Shown here: in pieces, positions 35,527-47,211 of the stretch
How the letters are laid out: each line of letters opens with the position of its first letter
Position numbering within the stretch: the stretch's first letter is position 1
NCBI RefSeq assembly: GCF_964199755.1
Contig: NC_133897.1
Span: 114,027,579 to 114,091,578, forward strand
DNA length: 64,000 nt
Reading direction: 5' to 3'
Origin: Larus michahellis
Taxonomy: Eukaryota > Chordata > Aves > Charadriiformes > Laridae
Translations under genes and position numbers: made by a program
Notes under the pieces: generated by a model
Database searches by the model: none
What the model was told of the DNA's origin: nothing
What the model saw: only the letters and a program-made list of their open reading frames with translations

Positions 35527-37567
35527 CTACAATAAAAATGACAAAATGGCTCAGTTACAATTGACTCTATGTTACAAGTTCATACAGCACCAGGGATGGC
35601 TACACAAGGTATGAGTTCCAGCAGGGAGAAACCACAGAACATTATTGCCTCTGAAGGCTGCTGAACTCTAGGCAGAACACAATTTTTAATTGGAATTAAT
35701 GGGCTGAATGATCTCAAAGCAATGATTCAGAAATCAGCAGGCTGAAAGCCTGGAGGGAATTGAACGGCTGAGTTTTGCACCTGAGACAGCACAAAGAGGA
35801 TGCTAAAATAAGGACAAGGTACTTTTAGATTCATCTCAACACCCCTTTGCACTGTAAATGCACAATGAACATCAGTGCTGGAAATGCTATAGAGAAAGCG
35901 GATCTCTAAGCTCTTTTATTCCAGATCCTGGTGCCCAAAGGTGTTTCGGAGGAACAGCAAAAGTGTCCGAAGTCTCTTTTGCAGGAGCTCTTCTGGTGGC
36001 TCCACCTTTAGCATGGCACTAGGTGGTGCTGCGATCTTGCCCCGGCTGATGGGCTCAGCCCCTGGCAGCAGGCAGAGGGGCCGGCTGCCTGGCGATGACT
36101 ACTTTTAGAAGTGCACGTATTTCCCCCTCCACCCACAGCATCAGAGGATGAGAACCCGAAGTGACTTGCTAACAAAGAAGCCAGGCACAAGTGTTCATAC
36201 GCATGATCAAATACAGTATTTAATAATACTCTATCCCCGGTTATTTTTAATCTTTGAGAGAATCTCTTTCTTTCTGGAAGCCCTATTATTTCTACAGCTA
36301 TTCTAATCAGAATCTTTAGGCTGCGCTTCACCGAAAATAATAAACCTTAATAATTACCAGAGTGCAGACTAGTTAGGTAGCGGGTCTTTCAAACCAGCTT
36401 CGCAAATGGTTGATTTTCAAAGGAAGCTACAACGTCGCACATCTGTCACATCCAGGCTGTATGAAAAGAATGCTCTCTGCTGCCAAAACATTGCCTGATA
36501 TTGTGGGACTCTTTGAGAATTTTAATTAAAATAAAGTCATTTAAAAGGATTATATTAGAGCTTTTTCTTTCTTTACTGCCTGGAAGTGACGCATGTGTGA
36601 TGTTGTACAACTATTTAATATCATCAGCCACCTCAGAGATAACAGTAATTTACACTTCAAAAGGGTCTTTTCAGCTAAAGATCTCAAAACATTAATTAAT
36701 CACACTGCACAATGCTCCTTTGATAAAAGTATTATTATCCCCATTCTACAGATGGGGAAACTGAAGAGCAATGACTTGTTCAAGGTCAGTGATAGTGGGA
36801 ATTATTAATACACCCTTAGATTTTCCTGCATCGTTCTAACATTGGGTCCCAACTTTTGAAAGTGCATTAGTGTGTGGTTTTCCCATCAGCATGTCCCTTC
36901 TCCATCATAGCAGCATCTTTAAGCAGATGTCGAGAGGAAGATGGATACAACTTCAAGCACTGAAGACTCCGTCTCAAAAGATCAGCTACTGCTGAGGGAA
37001 ACAGCACGTACAAGTATTAAGCCATATCAAAAGGAGGATGGCAGCAGAGGGGATGAGAGTCTGCACCAGTGGAGCACAAAGACCACAGGAGGACAAAAAT
37101 ATATACCATTATTAGAGAAAGGTAAGGCAATTAAAGGATCATTGTAACTGGTCTATCGGGCTACTTTTACTTCTGTGCTGTACGTCTGGAATCACCCCTT
37201 CAATGCTACTCATTTCTACAGTCCTTATCTGTAGAAACAAAAGGTACCTTGTTCTGAAGGTACAGTTTTGATTTACTCTGAATAAATATGCACCTTTTCC
37301 ATTTGCAAAAGAACATCTTTATATAAAATAGAATTAACTTGTACCCATCATCCTTTCACAGGGGTCTACCAAGGGAGAGAAGGAAACTCATGAATCTACA
37401 TCAAAAAAGTACACAATTCCTCCTATGTTCAAAGCTTTTAAATGAGCAGCCGTATTATTTATTCAGTTCCAGATGAGGACAGATACCTCCTCACAAGTCT
37501 TTTAAAACCTGGCACAAATTCTGTAACAGTATTCCTTTATTTTCTCTCTTCTGTTTCCAGTACTTAC
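35527..37567 (-). other. PTPRK intron, 2.0 kb
   Basis: The intron lies between the VVHC and NGGGRSG exons and has GTAAGT and TTGTAG ends. It interrupts the D2 signature motif. It contains one MIR/L2-like relic around 36620-36800. Nothing else is recognisable. Confidence 0.85.
36620..36800 (-). repeat. MIR/L2-like ancient repeat
   Basis: The sequence TATTATTATCCCCATTCTAC is followed by AGATGGGGAAACTGAAGAGC and TGACTTGTTCAAGGTCAGTG. This is the best preserved MIR/L2-like copy in the window. It lies inside the 2.0 kb PTPRK intron. Confidence 0.6.
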
Positions 37568-37731
37568 AAGCAATGTACAACTGTGCGTCCCTCTCCCCCG
37601 TTATATTCTTCCTGCCACTTCTCCACTTGGCGAATGAGCTTCAAGAAGGAGCGTTTAGAAACTGGAGTGTCTCTATACATGGGCCATCCCAGGAACTGGA
37701 ACTGCTGCACCATCCGGTAGCCGTCTTGGGG
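37568..37731 (-). CDS. PTPRK: PTPRK coding exon, D2 WPD-like loop and degenerate signature
   Basis: This 164-nt exon begins [18 protein letters not shown] in phase 0 and ends EGRTVVHC plus two bases of a leucine codon (phase 2). The acceptor is CCTCTACAG and the donor is TT then GTAAGT. Where D1 has WPDHG, D2 has WPMYRD: the general-acid Asp is replaced by Met. The signature Cys is kept (residue 384 of the encoded part) but is followed by Leu-Asn-Gly instead of Ser-Ala-Gly. These changes fit the regulatory, catalytically dead D2 known in this receptor class. It is the D2 partner of the 155-nt D1 exon, nine nucleotides longer and with the same start and end phases. Confidence 0.97.
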
Positions 37732-39542
37732 CTGTAGAGGTTCAGACAACAAGCAGGAAAAACAACTGCATTTTTTTTTGGCACACAACTTAGATATTCG
37801 CATCAGTGAGGAAAGTTGTTCAAGCAGATCACCGCTGACAAACTACTAATGTAATTTCAACTGCCCTTGAGGAGTTATGACTCTTAATTTCCAGCAGAGT
37901 TATTACAACAAGAGGTTTTAAACAGAGTGCTATACAAATAGACTAGAATAGAGCAATGGTACAGCTGCAGGATCAAGCAAATAATTGATTAACATCATAG
38001 CAGGAACTTGGTAACAAAGGAGCTGCAGCACAACTTCAATTATACGCCTTCTTTTTTCATATACTTCAGCATTTTGAAGAATATTTGTGTGCTTCTGCCT
38101 TTTTTTTTATAAGAAAGGTCAAAACCTCTCAAGATAGTTTGAAGCAGGAAACATTTAGAAAACCAAAGGAAGCCCTCAGATTTTCCTGGCTTATAAAAAA
38201 ATCTAACTCCATTTTATTTTATTGTGTGCTACTGCAGCAGTCAGAACCCCTCTAGTGAAACGTTACTGTACAGTTGCTTTATGATGATTTAAAATAAAAA
38301 AGGAGCATAGGACAAGCGTTAGTGGCAGAAAATTACAGTCCTTTGAAAAGGGCATAATAAACACACATGAAAACTGTTTTTGTAGTCTAGGATTTGCCGC
38401 TTTCACTTCTGTGCAAAGTGAGGGCATTTTAGTGCCACTTTGAAAATGAGCAACACACAGAAATGTTGACATTACAATTTTTTCTCTAGAGTAAAAGGTA
38501 ATAGAGAGCATGTAAGATTAACAAGATGAGGGAATAAACCAAAGCGGATGCAGCATTAGGTATGTTCTTCCATGGGTTTTGTCTGCTTTATGTCAAAATT
38601 TGGAATCTACTGATTTTCTGGCCAGTTTCTTTCAGCTGACGGCCCCTCTCCCCCAAGCACATCAGCCAGACCCAGTGCCTGTTAAAGCTCACATTAATGC
38701 TGCTGGGGATCGTGTCTTTATGTTGCCACATTTACTGTGAACGCAAGGCCTTCTTAGTATTAAAAGAAATATCTTGAAGCTTACAATCAGCTTCCCTGTT
38801 TGGATATTCGGATATTTTTGTGTGTGTTCCGGGGGCCTTTCTCTCACTGTCCTGAGAGCTACCAGATCTCAGGGCAGTTCCCATCTTTTTTCAGTAGGGA
38901 ATACTGCTCGTTGCTAGCTATGGCTCTTCAGTGATCAACACCAGTCCATTGCAAGGCTCTCCTCATCTGGATGGGGAGAGGTGCCTGGTCTGTGGTGGGA
39001 TCTTATTTCCACTCAGCTTGAAAGACATGCCTCTTTTAGTCTTCTGTCAACTTTACAGGAGCATAAAAGCCGGCTATGAGAACGTACTTGTCCTTCTGAA
39101 GTCCTTACATATATTACGAAGTGTGATTAGTGGGACAAGATCTTCACTAAAAGCCTGGGACTGGTATTGGAAAACATGCCTAGTATTGGCGCGCAGCTCT
39201 CTTCACGTGACACAAGATACAAAAATGCAAAATGGCTAATATCAAACTGTTGAAAACAGCACTGATTTTGGCATTTCTGGGCTACCGATCTGAATACTGC
39301 ATTTATTTCATTTGCATTTAACACAGCTGAGATAGGCATTAAAATATTTTTCACTTTAATTACACAAAGAAGGCTTTTTTCTCATTGATCATGGTGTGAC
39401 TCAGTATTGCACCGTTGCTCTGAAAAAAATAAGCTGAAAAATGAGAATGGTTTTATGTGAGTTTAACTTTCATTTTTTTTGTGACTTGAATAGAGCCAAC
39501 TCATCTACTGAGACAGAATTGTTTTGCAAATAACGTCCTTAC
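37732..39542 (-). other. PTPRK intron, 1.8 kb
   Basis: The intron lies between the YNAAR and PQDGYR exons, with ends GTAAGG and CTACAG. I see no repeat or exon in it. Confidence 0.85.
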
Positions 39543-39668
39543 CCTGGCTGCATTATAAATTCGGAATATCCGGCTGATTATGTCTTCTTCTAAATCAGCT
39601 GATACGAACTCCACCTGAATAGGACCGTGTCGGTGTACTCCATTTTCTGGCCAGTACTGAGGACACAG
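39543..39668 (-). CDS. PTPRK: PTPRK coding exon, D2 (homologue of the 117-nt D1 exon)
   Basis: This 126-nt exon encodes 42 residues, phase 0 at both ends. It begins [16 protein letters not shown] and ends [13 protein letters not shown]. The acceptor is TTCTATAG and the donor is AGG then GTAAGG. Its YWPENG matches YWPDD in the 117-nt D1 exon at 52.3 kb, and the boundaries fall at the same place in the domain, so the two are duplicated exons that differ by nine nucleotides. No stop or frameshift is present. Only the correct phase, read through from the 42.8 kb exon, reveals it, because the open frame is too short to stand out on its own. Confidence 0.96.
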
Positions 39669-42600
39669 CTATAGAAGACAACAAACACAAAAAAGCACAG
39701 TTAATCACTTTGAATTTCATGGTGCCTCAATACACTTTTCTAGATTTTTCTTTGTGCTACATTCATTACTGACATTCTCACACAACATTGTTATAAAATA
39801 CACGGTGGACCATCCTCCATCGGTTTCAAGCACTCTGCTTTTACTTGTGCAGAACAAGTTTAAACAAATGCCTTTTCCCTTAACTGAACATGCTATCGCT
39901 TGTCGCTGTACTCGCCATTCCCTGGTATTTGGAGTAACACATTTCTGCCACTCAACGTCAATTCTGCAATACCGTATGACAAGACAGGGGGATGCTGTCA
40001 AATATTACCGTATCTCGGAGACAGTGTGAAGCCTAAATACCAGAGGCCTGATACCTCCAACCCTCCCAAAAAGTTGGTAATAAATCAAGCTACATCAGAA
40101 TACTCTGAAGGGTGCATCAATTCTCAAAACTCAGGGCTTAACTTTCACATCTGTTTCAGCAGTGACTGACGATGTTGGTAATATCAGCAATGCTTTAAAT
40201 TTTCATCAACGGCTCAATTTCATCTTATGAATGCCACCTGAAAATACCAATTATGCTCTCTTTAGTCCTCAGAAAACATTACTTCTAGGTATCTGAAGAT
40301 CACAACATAACATTACCATTATCTTGCACAGTTTTAGCATCTAATAATATCACGATGGCTTAATCCAGGAACCAATTATCATCTGTGTTAATACGTTATA
40401 GATTAAATCAACACTTTGCAGGGAGGTTTTTCAAGCTAGACTCTGCTTGTCCATGTTTTTCCATAAAAACCCTAATGATTCTTTTTCCGGGGATATTTAC
40501 AGTAGTTCAAGTATGTAGCTTTTGCAAGCATTCACCAAAATTAAGTATGAACTCCTGAAATTTTGTTTGCTTGCAGAAGCATTGATGTCATATTTGGAAC
40601 TTTATTTCATTCAGTAAAACAGCTGTGGTCTTCATTCTGCTGCATTGCTGTCGGTGATCCAGAGCTGAGCTGACAAATCACATTTACTCCAGATGTTGTT
40701 TTGCATTTCTTGTAACATTTATTCCTCAACAAAGCCGTTTAGAGATGACTACATTTTAGGGAAACATAATCATTTACTACACCAATTAAAAAGAGAACAG
40801 GGTCTGATTTGCAGAAGTTCACTTTTAACAAGTTAAAAACAGATATTTCGAGTAGGAAAATATATTTTCATTTATTTGAAACCCCCCAAGATTCGGTCTG
40901 CTGAGCAAATTGCTTTCCAAATATTGTCTAAATCTTACACGAATTTTTATTATGAAATATGCTAGTGTACAGGGTAGCAAAACATAATGCATCCAACTAA
41001 TGCAAGTGCCAGTGCTCTGATAATTTAACATGTGTACAGTTTAGTACACGTCTTTCAAATACATAGGAATGCTGTTCTAACAGATCTTTGAAAAACGCTT
41101 GAATGATAATAAGCAGAGCTGTTTGCTGGAGCTGTTTTAGGAAGTCAAGACTTTCAAGTTCTAAAGAAACTAAAAGCATTTAGGTCTGCGCATTTTGCAT
41201 GCATGTGATGCTAGTGACTCTCTTTAAGTCAGAGTCACTGTGAAGGGTTGAATTTCATTTCCCAATAGAGCATAACAACCCACATAAATTGTAATATCTA
41301 AACAGAACTGTAAACACTCCGTATGTACATAAATAATAATGATAACAGTAATTATTAATAAATCTGAATGTAATGTGTGTTTTTAATAAGCTCTGCCCTT
41401 TCTCCACTTCCATTTGCTCTGAGGGTTTTGAGATTTATTCCTAATGAAAAGATTGTTACTCACATTAGAGGGAAATGGTTTAACGTACTGCAGAGGCAGG
41501 TGCATTAACTGCATATCCCAATAGCTTTTAAAAGCCTGTGAGGCTAATAAATGCTTGAAATAGCCATGCACTATTGTAAATTCAAAACACAGCCCACAAA
41601 TTAAAAAAACTCTGTTCAGCAGTCCCTAACAGTCTGACTCCCTTGAGTCTTTCCTTATTCAGTCAGAAAATAATCTTAGACTCATGAATAAAAGTTTTGT
41701 CTTTCATTTCTGTTTTTCTCCCTGTAGACAGTTAAGGGCTTGGAATCAAAATTCAGTCTTTAAAACAGTGTGTGGAATTCCTACACATTCCTTTGAAAGA
41801 CAAAACGGAAGATTAGTATGTTTTAAAAACAAATTCTTCACGTTAAAAAGAAATAGAAGGAAACATTCTTTCTAGGTATGAACAATGCACAACAAAACTA
41901 AAAAGATTCTTGATCGTATCAAGAATAAAAATAACATGCAGTCTGCTATAAAAAAAATAACAATTTCTCTTAACCAATAATTAGTAAATATTTGCATAGT
42001 TAGAAGCCAGATTACCACCACGTTATTCCAGCAGATGGCTGGTGCAGTTTGTTGGAACCAAGGAAATTATATCTGTGTGAGAACTTGGAATTGCGCAATT
42101 GCGAGCCAGGCTCTAGGACACTTAATGATTAATGCTAGCGATTAAATTGCCAAACCAGTAGGTACAGTTTTCCAATTTTCTAAAGAACATGTACAGCATG
42201 CACAACTCTTTTGTAAGGTAATTACATTCCCCCATACATTTTGTTGCTCTGTTTTTTTCTTCCGAAGGATGCTTAGTCTCCAATCTTGTTTAGTTCCCAT
42301 CTCCTTGCTAACAATGTCATTTTGTGCCAAACAGAACACAGATTTTTCACACTGGGAACACCTATCCCCCGGTAAGCAGACCAAGGTCACTGACCTGTTT
42401 CGGGCAGGCTAATGAATAGCTGTTGGCTTCTGTTTATGACTTTTGGCTATTACTAGTGTGTTTCAGACTTGAGTCAGAATTTTACAACCATCACTTTTGG
42501 TTTTTAGCAGCTCTGCCCAAAGCAAGTTTTCTTACCAGAATAAATTTTTGGCGTGTGCACTTAGGTGTGTGTGCATTAACGTTTTGGTGGAGAAGTCGCT

Positions 42601-42786
42601 GATGGTCTGATTTATTCCTCTTTCGCTATGTGTATCTGCAAGCTACAAATCCATTTTTTAGTGTGTTAGTATTTAACATTGTTTTATAAAACTAATTACA
42701 TCCTAAAGCTGTTCTGAACTGCGCATGTGCTCAAATGCTGAGGCACTAGCAGTCCTCTGTTGAATGGCGCCATTTTCTGGACTTAC
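39669..42786 (-). other. PTPRK intron, 3.1 kb
   Basis: The intron lies between the DVDPAQ and LCPQYW exons, with ends GTAAGT and CTATAG. The sequence is AT-rich and unique-looking. No mobile element or exon was recognised. Confidence 0.85.
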
Positions 42787-42918
42787 TTGTGCTGGATCGA
42801 CATCGTTCAGCATAACTATCGAAGTGCAGTGATAATCTAGGACCAGTCTCCAGAAATCTTTGACAGTATTTGGTAAGGGATGCTGCGTAACTATGAAAGC
42901 TGACGGTTGCTTGTAGCT
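42787..42918 (-). CDS. PTPRK: PTPRK coding exon, D2 central sheet
   Basis: This 132-nt exon encodes 44 residues, phase 0 at both ends. It begins [16 protein letters not shown] and ends [12 protein letters not shown]. The acceptor is TTTCTTTGCAG and the donor is CAA then GTAAGT. It corresponds to the D1 segment containing the ATQGP and DFWRM motifs; here they read [10 protein letters not shown] and DFWRLV. It is separated from the previous exon by 2.35 kb and from the next by 3.1 kb. The stretch [15 protein letters not shown] is a good discriminator for PTPRK over PTPRM and PTPRT. Confidence 0.97.
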
Positions 42919-45270
42919 CTGCAAAGAAATAACAAGAGATGGTGAGAGGAATGGTAAAAGACAAAAATTCAGCAGAATGCCAGTCATAGCCCCAAAACTT
43001 TGGGCCTGAAAGCGTTATTTCTATTTCCTATATAATTAATACATTGTTTTCAGCTCCTTCCCAAGATCTTACATGCTTCAAAGTTAATAAACTGTATTAT
43101 GTCTTATTATGTATTATAAGAATATGACTTCTGCAGATGTTATATTTCTGAAACTTATTTTATGCCACAGGCATAGAGTAAAATCATCAGAGATTTTTGC
43201 CTCCGATGGAACTCCTAAAAATTTTGAGCAACAGTTTTGTTTTGAGCTGTTAATGGACAGATTAATCTTGTCTGTCTGCACTTAGCTGTTAATTTGAATG
43301 ATGCCCGCGAAAGGAAATATCTAGCTATTTTTCAGAAATATCGTTGAAATTCTGGTTTCTCTGACAGCAGCGAGGATAGTCAGGGGATAAATTTCAGTGC
43401 TTTTTGGGTTTTTTTAGTACCAGAGTGTGTAATTGACTAAGCTGCTTGGTGGAACTGTTCAATTGTGTAATTTTCAATTACGTCCTCCTGAGTGTTGAAG
43501 GCCAGTGTGGCCATACTGGGGCGATTCTTGGGAGGGGTTGCCATTGCCTTCGTTAAGGAGGGCAGGGAACCCTCTACGTGCCTTGAACTGAAGTCTTTGT
43601 ACCACGACAGAGATACAATCTGATCAGCTACTTGCAGCTTCCATTCAGAGACAGTCACTGAAGAGACCACAGAAAATGAATCCAACGTGTTTCGGGGTAC
43701 AGATAAAGATGTGCAAGACTTCAGTTCTCTGTTTTGGGTTCAGCAAACTGCAACCAGCAGGTATCGATGCTGCTGGTACATCAGTCAGCTGCCTTCTATC
43801 CTAAAGGTCTTGTCTTGCTGGAAGTTGCATGCAGATGAGAGTTACTCCAAGGGCTCTCCATTACTCCCTCACGTAGAAGCCCCAACAGGTTTTGTTTTTT
43901 TTTTAAATAGTTCTCAAACTCATTTGATACTGAATAATGAAAATTATGCTTGCTACCCCTTTTGCTTGAAGTGAGCTTTAAAGGTCTACATGAAGAGATC
44001 CAGATGCATCTCAACAGATGCCAAGTGGAGAGGGTGAAACACATTGTGTTGCCTGCTGGATACTGAGTGTTTAGAGAGAGGTACAAATGTCTACTCTCGT
44101 CTCTCAGTGCAGGGATACTGCAGGAGCCTTGCAAGGGCCCTTTGGGTGGAAAGTGACCCAAATCACCTCCTCCCTTGGAGCCTTTTGCTCAGACACGCTT
44201 TTGGATCCAGCTCATTGTTTCAACAGTGAAGAAGGGAAGAATTTTCAAAGCAAATATTGAGGCACTGCTCTTTCTGAGCACTACTTAATTTACAGAACAA
44301 AACAGTACTGAACCCTCCGGGAAAGAAGACAATGTAATGGCAGGGCTGTAAATTGCAGATCAAGGAAGCTCCGTTCTAGTATGAAATGCCGTTGACCTAC
44401 TGCGAGAACCTAGAGAAGTCACTTAAACTTTTGTTCTCTGTTTCTCTACACAGATAAACATAAAGAGAATACACCTACCTTTTCACAGGAGCGTTTTGAA
44501 CTTGGGCTTATTTTAGGAAAACGCATTGAGAACTCGGAAGGGAAGAAATGCAAAAACTGCTATGAAGTGTTATTACTCTAGCTTCACTTTTCAAAAAGGC
44601 CATTTACAATGCGTTCATTCTTTGCTAACCTCTGTTTTCTTGTTGTTTATGTGTTTGACAACCATAATTACTATAGCTCTAAATTGTCAAGGATAGGCTA
44701 TAAATATCTACAGACTGTAAAGGCAGTTTAAGTGTTTTTAGTGATACTCTATTAGCAGGATTAGAATTACCACAGATGCATTAGAAAAAAAAATCCACAC
44801 ACACATTCAAACAGAAATAAACGGGAACGCTGAAGTAATGGCTTGTGTACTATCCTATGCTGACAGACAATCACTTTTTTTGTTAATTATTGTTAAAAAT
44901 AGAAACAAAGGGAACTGAAATATTGCTGCAAACCTTATTATTCTATTTAACTGCCTTAGTGTCTTAATAGGTAACTCTTTTTTTCCTAGGCCAGATGGTT
45001 AAAAATTCAAGCACTAGGGAGAAATACAGACACACTGAATTTATCAAAACTCCCTGACTTGCTCTCTGAGCGTGGCTTTGGAACCTTGGCTGTGACATAA
45101 CATATGTGGGATCCTAAATGTACTTGGGAGTTTAAAGATTTTGTGTCACGTTTTTGGAAAACAAGCTAGAAGGATTTCAGTCTTCTTATGCCGACCCCAC
45201 TTTGTGGCATTGCTCAGTTTGGAGGGCTGCTTATTCCCTTTTTATTATTAATGATGTAGCGGAGACTTAC
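42919..45270 (-). other. PTPRK intron, 2.35 kb
   Basis: The intron lies between the NAALMD and SYKQPS exons, with ends GTAAGT and TTGCAG. It holds a MIR/L2-like relic around 44385-44470. The open frames near 43.4-44.2 kb have no family resemblance and are not supported as exons. Confidence 0.85.
44385..44470 (+). repeat. MIR/L2-like ancient repeat
   Basis: The sequence GTTGACCTACTGCGAGAACC, then GAAGTCACTTAAACTTTTGT and TTTCTCTACACAGATAAACA, fits the 'gtgaccttgggcaagtcacttaac ... cagtttccccatctgtaaa' pattern in forward orientation. It is diverged. Confidence 0.45.
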
Positions 45271-45444
45271 ATCCATCAGTGCAGCATTAATGTAGTTACT
45301 ACTCTCCCCATCTATTGTTATGAGGAAAGGCAGGCATCTGTCTGGAGGCAGAACATCCATACAGCGATTCTTTTCATGATTTCGTGGTAAAAGTGCTATG
45401 CTGCAGTCTTCTACACGCAGTGTTGGAGTCACCATATTTAAAGT
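45271..45444 (-). CDS. PTPRK: PTPRK coding exon, N-terminal part of D2
   Basis: This 174-nt exon encodes 58 residues, phase 0 at both ends. It begins [20 protein letters not shown] and ends [11 protein letters not shown]. The acceptor is TTTTTGAAAG, an AAG type, and the donor is GAT then GTAAGT. It contains [20 protein letters not shown], the D2 counterpart of the substrate-recognition KNRY stretch. Here the Tyr is replaced by Cys, one of several signs that D2 does not bind phosphotyrosine in the normal way. The [10 protein letters not shown] strand is the counterpart of the D1 NYINA motif. The [17 protein letters not shown] wording is specific to PTPRK among the R2B paralogues as far as I recall them. 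Confidence 0.97.
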
Positions 45445-45897
45445 CTTTCAAAAAGAGTAAACAATACAATAGAAAAATTAACACAGCAGTGAAAGAATTC
45501 CAAAATATTTAAGAACAGATCAGCTCAGCTTCAGTGGGAATCAATATGCAGAGAAATGAAAACACATCATAGTCGGCAGGGTTTAGAAGCAAAAAATCCT
45601 GGAAGCATACAGATCTGCAAAATAACCTCAAAGACAGCTGCAGAGTAACCTGCCTTCTGAAGAAAGGACAGTGAAAGGAATCAATATACTTCCCTTAAGT
45701 AAAAAGAAGATATTACTACGGCTCTATTGCATTCTTTTATGATTTAACATAACTCAAGAGCAATTAGTGACATATTATTTTCCCCTTTCCCTCCCAGGCC
45801 TGGTCCAAAATTCACATGGTTATAAGCAAGCACTTAAGTAGAAGTCTTTAGCATAGCTGAACTATATAGCTTCTAGGCACTGCTAGCTACAACTTAC

Positions 45898-46047
45898 CCG
45901 AAATTCCTCTTTGATCTGGCTGGAGTTAGTCTGAGGATCCAGTTTATTCATTTCATAGTAAACAGACCTAACTTGAGAAGCTGGAATAGATGTGTCCCCA
46001 CAAAGACATGCTTCCAGGATAGCATCATGGATGAATACGTACTGCTC
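45898..46047 (-). CDS. PTPRK: PTPRK coding exon, end of D1 and D1-D2 linker
   Basis: This 150-nt exon encodes 50 residues in phase 0 at both ends. It begins [17 protein letters not shown], the helix after the Q loop that closes D1, and ends [10 protein letters not shown]. The middle, [20 protein letters not shown], is the short linker to D2. The acceptor is TTTACCAG and the donor is CGG then GTAAGT. The linker is short, as in other R2B receptors, so D1 and D2 would sit close together. The exon lies 584 bp from the catalytic exon and 453 bp from the next one, forming a compact four-exon cluster between 45.2 and 47.2 kb. Confidence 0.96.
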
Positions 46048-46631
46048 CTGGTAAAGCAATGAAAAGAATTACTGACATAGAGGGCATATACTACTAGTAT
46101 TTTGGTGAATAAAAAATAATAACTAATGTGGTTGCCACTAATACTTTCTGACTTTACCAGCACTGAAGCAAGACCAGAAGGAACAACAGCAGTTCACAAA
46201 ACTTTACTCCACTCATTTAGAAATTAATTTAGGACTGACTCAAACTAGTTACAAGTACAAACAGAAGCGCAGTAACATTCCATAATAAAACTCGGAATGT
46301 TTCTGATTTCTTCATTCCTTTGTGCAGTGCTGTAGGTGCTATGACATAACTGAGCCTCAACAAGATGTACTCCAGAATGAATCCTCCCTGGAGAGGACAC
46401 ACTCATGATTTTCTTTTTTTCTTAGAAAACCACGGCAAACCTTAAGTGCAGCGTAACTGGGCACTTGTTTGGCCAGCGGTTCTTCAAGTTTCTGTGTGGA
46501 TTATTTTCTGCATATGACTGAATAAACTACCTTCTGGATGGTGCCTACCACAAAGGGGCTCAAGTTTCATGGGCTAGAAGAACACTTTTTCTTGCAAAGC
46601 ATAAGGCAGTATTCGTGTAGATTAACAATAC

Positions 46632-46767
46632 CTCAGTCTGCACCATGTTAACTCTCCGAGATCGAAGCTCTCTCACGCAATTGTATATGTCTACAACACC
46701 TTCTCTTTCTGCCATATCTAGCATGATGTCAATCACAATGAAGCACCCAGTTCTGCCAGCACCAGCA
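46632..46767 (-). CDS. PTPRK: PTPRK coding exon with D1 P-loop and first half of the Q loop
   Basis: This 136-nt exon begins with one base that completes the split serine codon, then reads [17 protein letters not shown]. It ends RRVNMVQTE in phase 0. It supplies the phosphate-binding loop with its Arg (residue 96 here) and the Q-loop Gln (residue 134). The acceptor is CTTTAG. The donor is GAG then GTATTG, which lacks the usual G at +5 and is the weakest donor among these exons. The intron before it is only 289 bp. The conserved run [20 protein letters not shown] is characteristic of the R2B subfamily and matches PTPRK. D1 keeps every catalytic residue that can be seen, so it should be the active domain. 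Confidence 0.97.
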
Positions 46768-47056
46768 CTAAAGTAAAAGAAGAGCACAGTTAATGTTCAG
46801 CAGTATATTGGAAAATGTGAAGTGCCAGGGTTCATCTTGCAGGTACTTGATTGGTGGGATAATTATTGAAATGAAGTCTTGCATTCAGGCATTTGCCGGA
46901 TTTCAGACTCAGTTGTGCCGTTCTTGTTTATATTTTATGTATTAAGTTCTTGGGGGTAGAGGTCCAGTGGCTTCAGCAACCTGCATGGGGATGATGCAGG
47001 ATAGGAGAAGCAAAAGTAGGTTCTGAGTTTAGTGGTCAATACAGTGTTCTACCCAC

Positions 47057-47211
47057 CTGCAGTGAACAACCAGAGGGCCAGCGTTTGGTGGGCTCTTGGA
47101 TTTGACCTGCCGTACAAATCCCAGCAGGCCTGTCGCATGGTACGGTACACCGTGGTCTGGCCAGCCAGTGAAGTGAAACTGCCGAATTTCTCGAATCTCA
47201 TGAGCACCTCG
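47057..47211 (-). CDS. PTPRK: PTPRK coding exon with D1 WPD loop and start of the catalytic signature
   Basis: This 155-nt exon begins CGA GGT GCT in phase 0 after the acceptor CAATAG. It ends in phase 2 inside the serine codon of the H-C-S signature, with donor AG then GTGGGT. It carries [15 protein letters not shown], whose Asp (residue 58 of the part encoded here) is the general acid. It ends with GPLVVHC, whose Cys (residue 90) is the nucleophile that forms the phosphocysteine intermediate. The naive frame across this stretch is shifted and misreads the exon as a chance ORF; the exon frame is fixed by joining to both neighbours. The family function is dephosphorylation of phosphotyrosine on junctional and signalling proteins at the inner face of the plasma membrane. 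Confidence 0.96.

Larger units (their letters stand above)
45445..47056 (-). other. Three short PTPRK introns in the D1 exon cluster
   Basis: Introns 45445-45897 (453 bp), 46048-46631 (584 bp) and 46768-47056 (289 bp) separate the exons of the compact D1 cluster; the exons between them are listed separately. All are GT-AG. No repeats or extra exons were seen. Confidence 0.85.

Noticed and set aside
46560..46787. Single ORF reading through the D1 catalytic exon
   Set aside because: Only 46632-46767 is exon; both ends of the open frame run into intron sequence past GT-AG sites.
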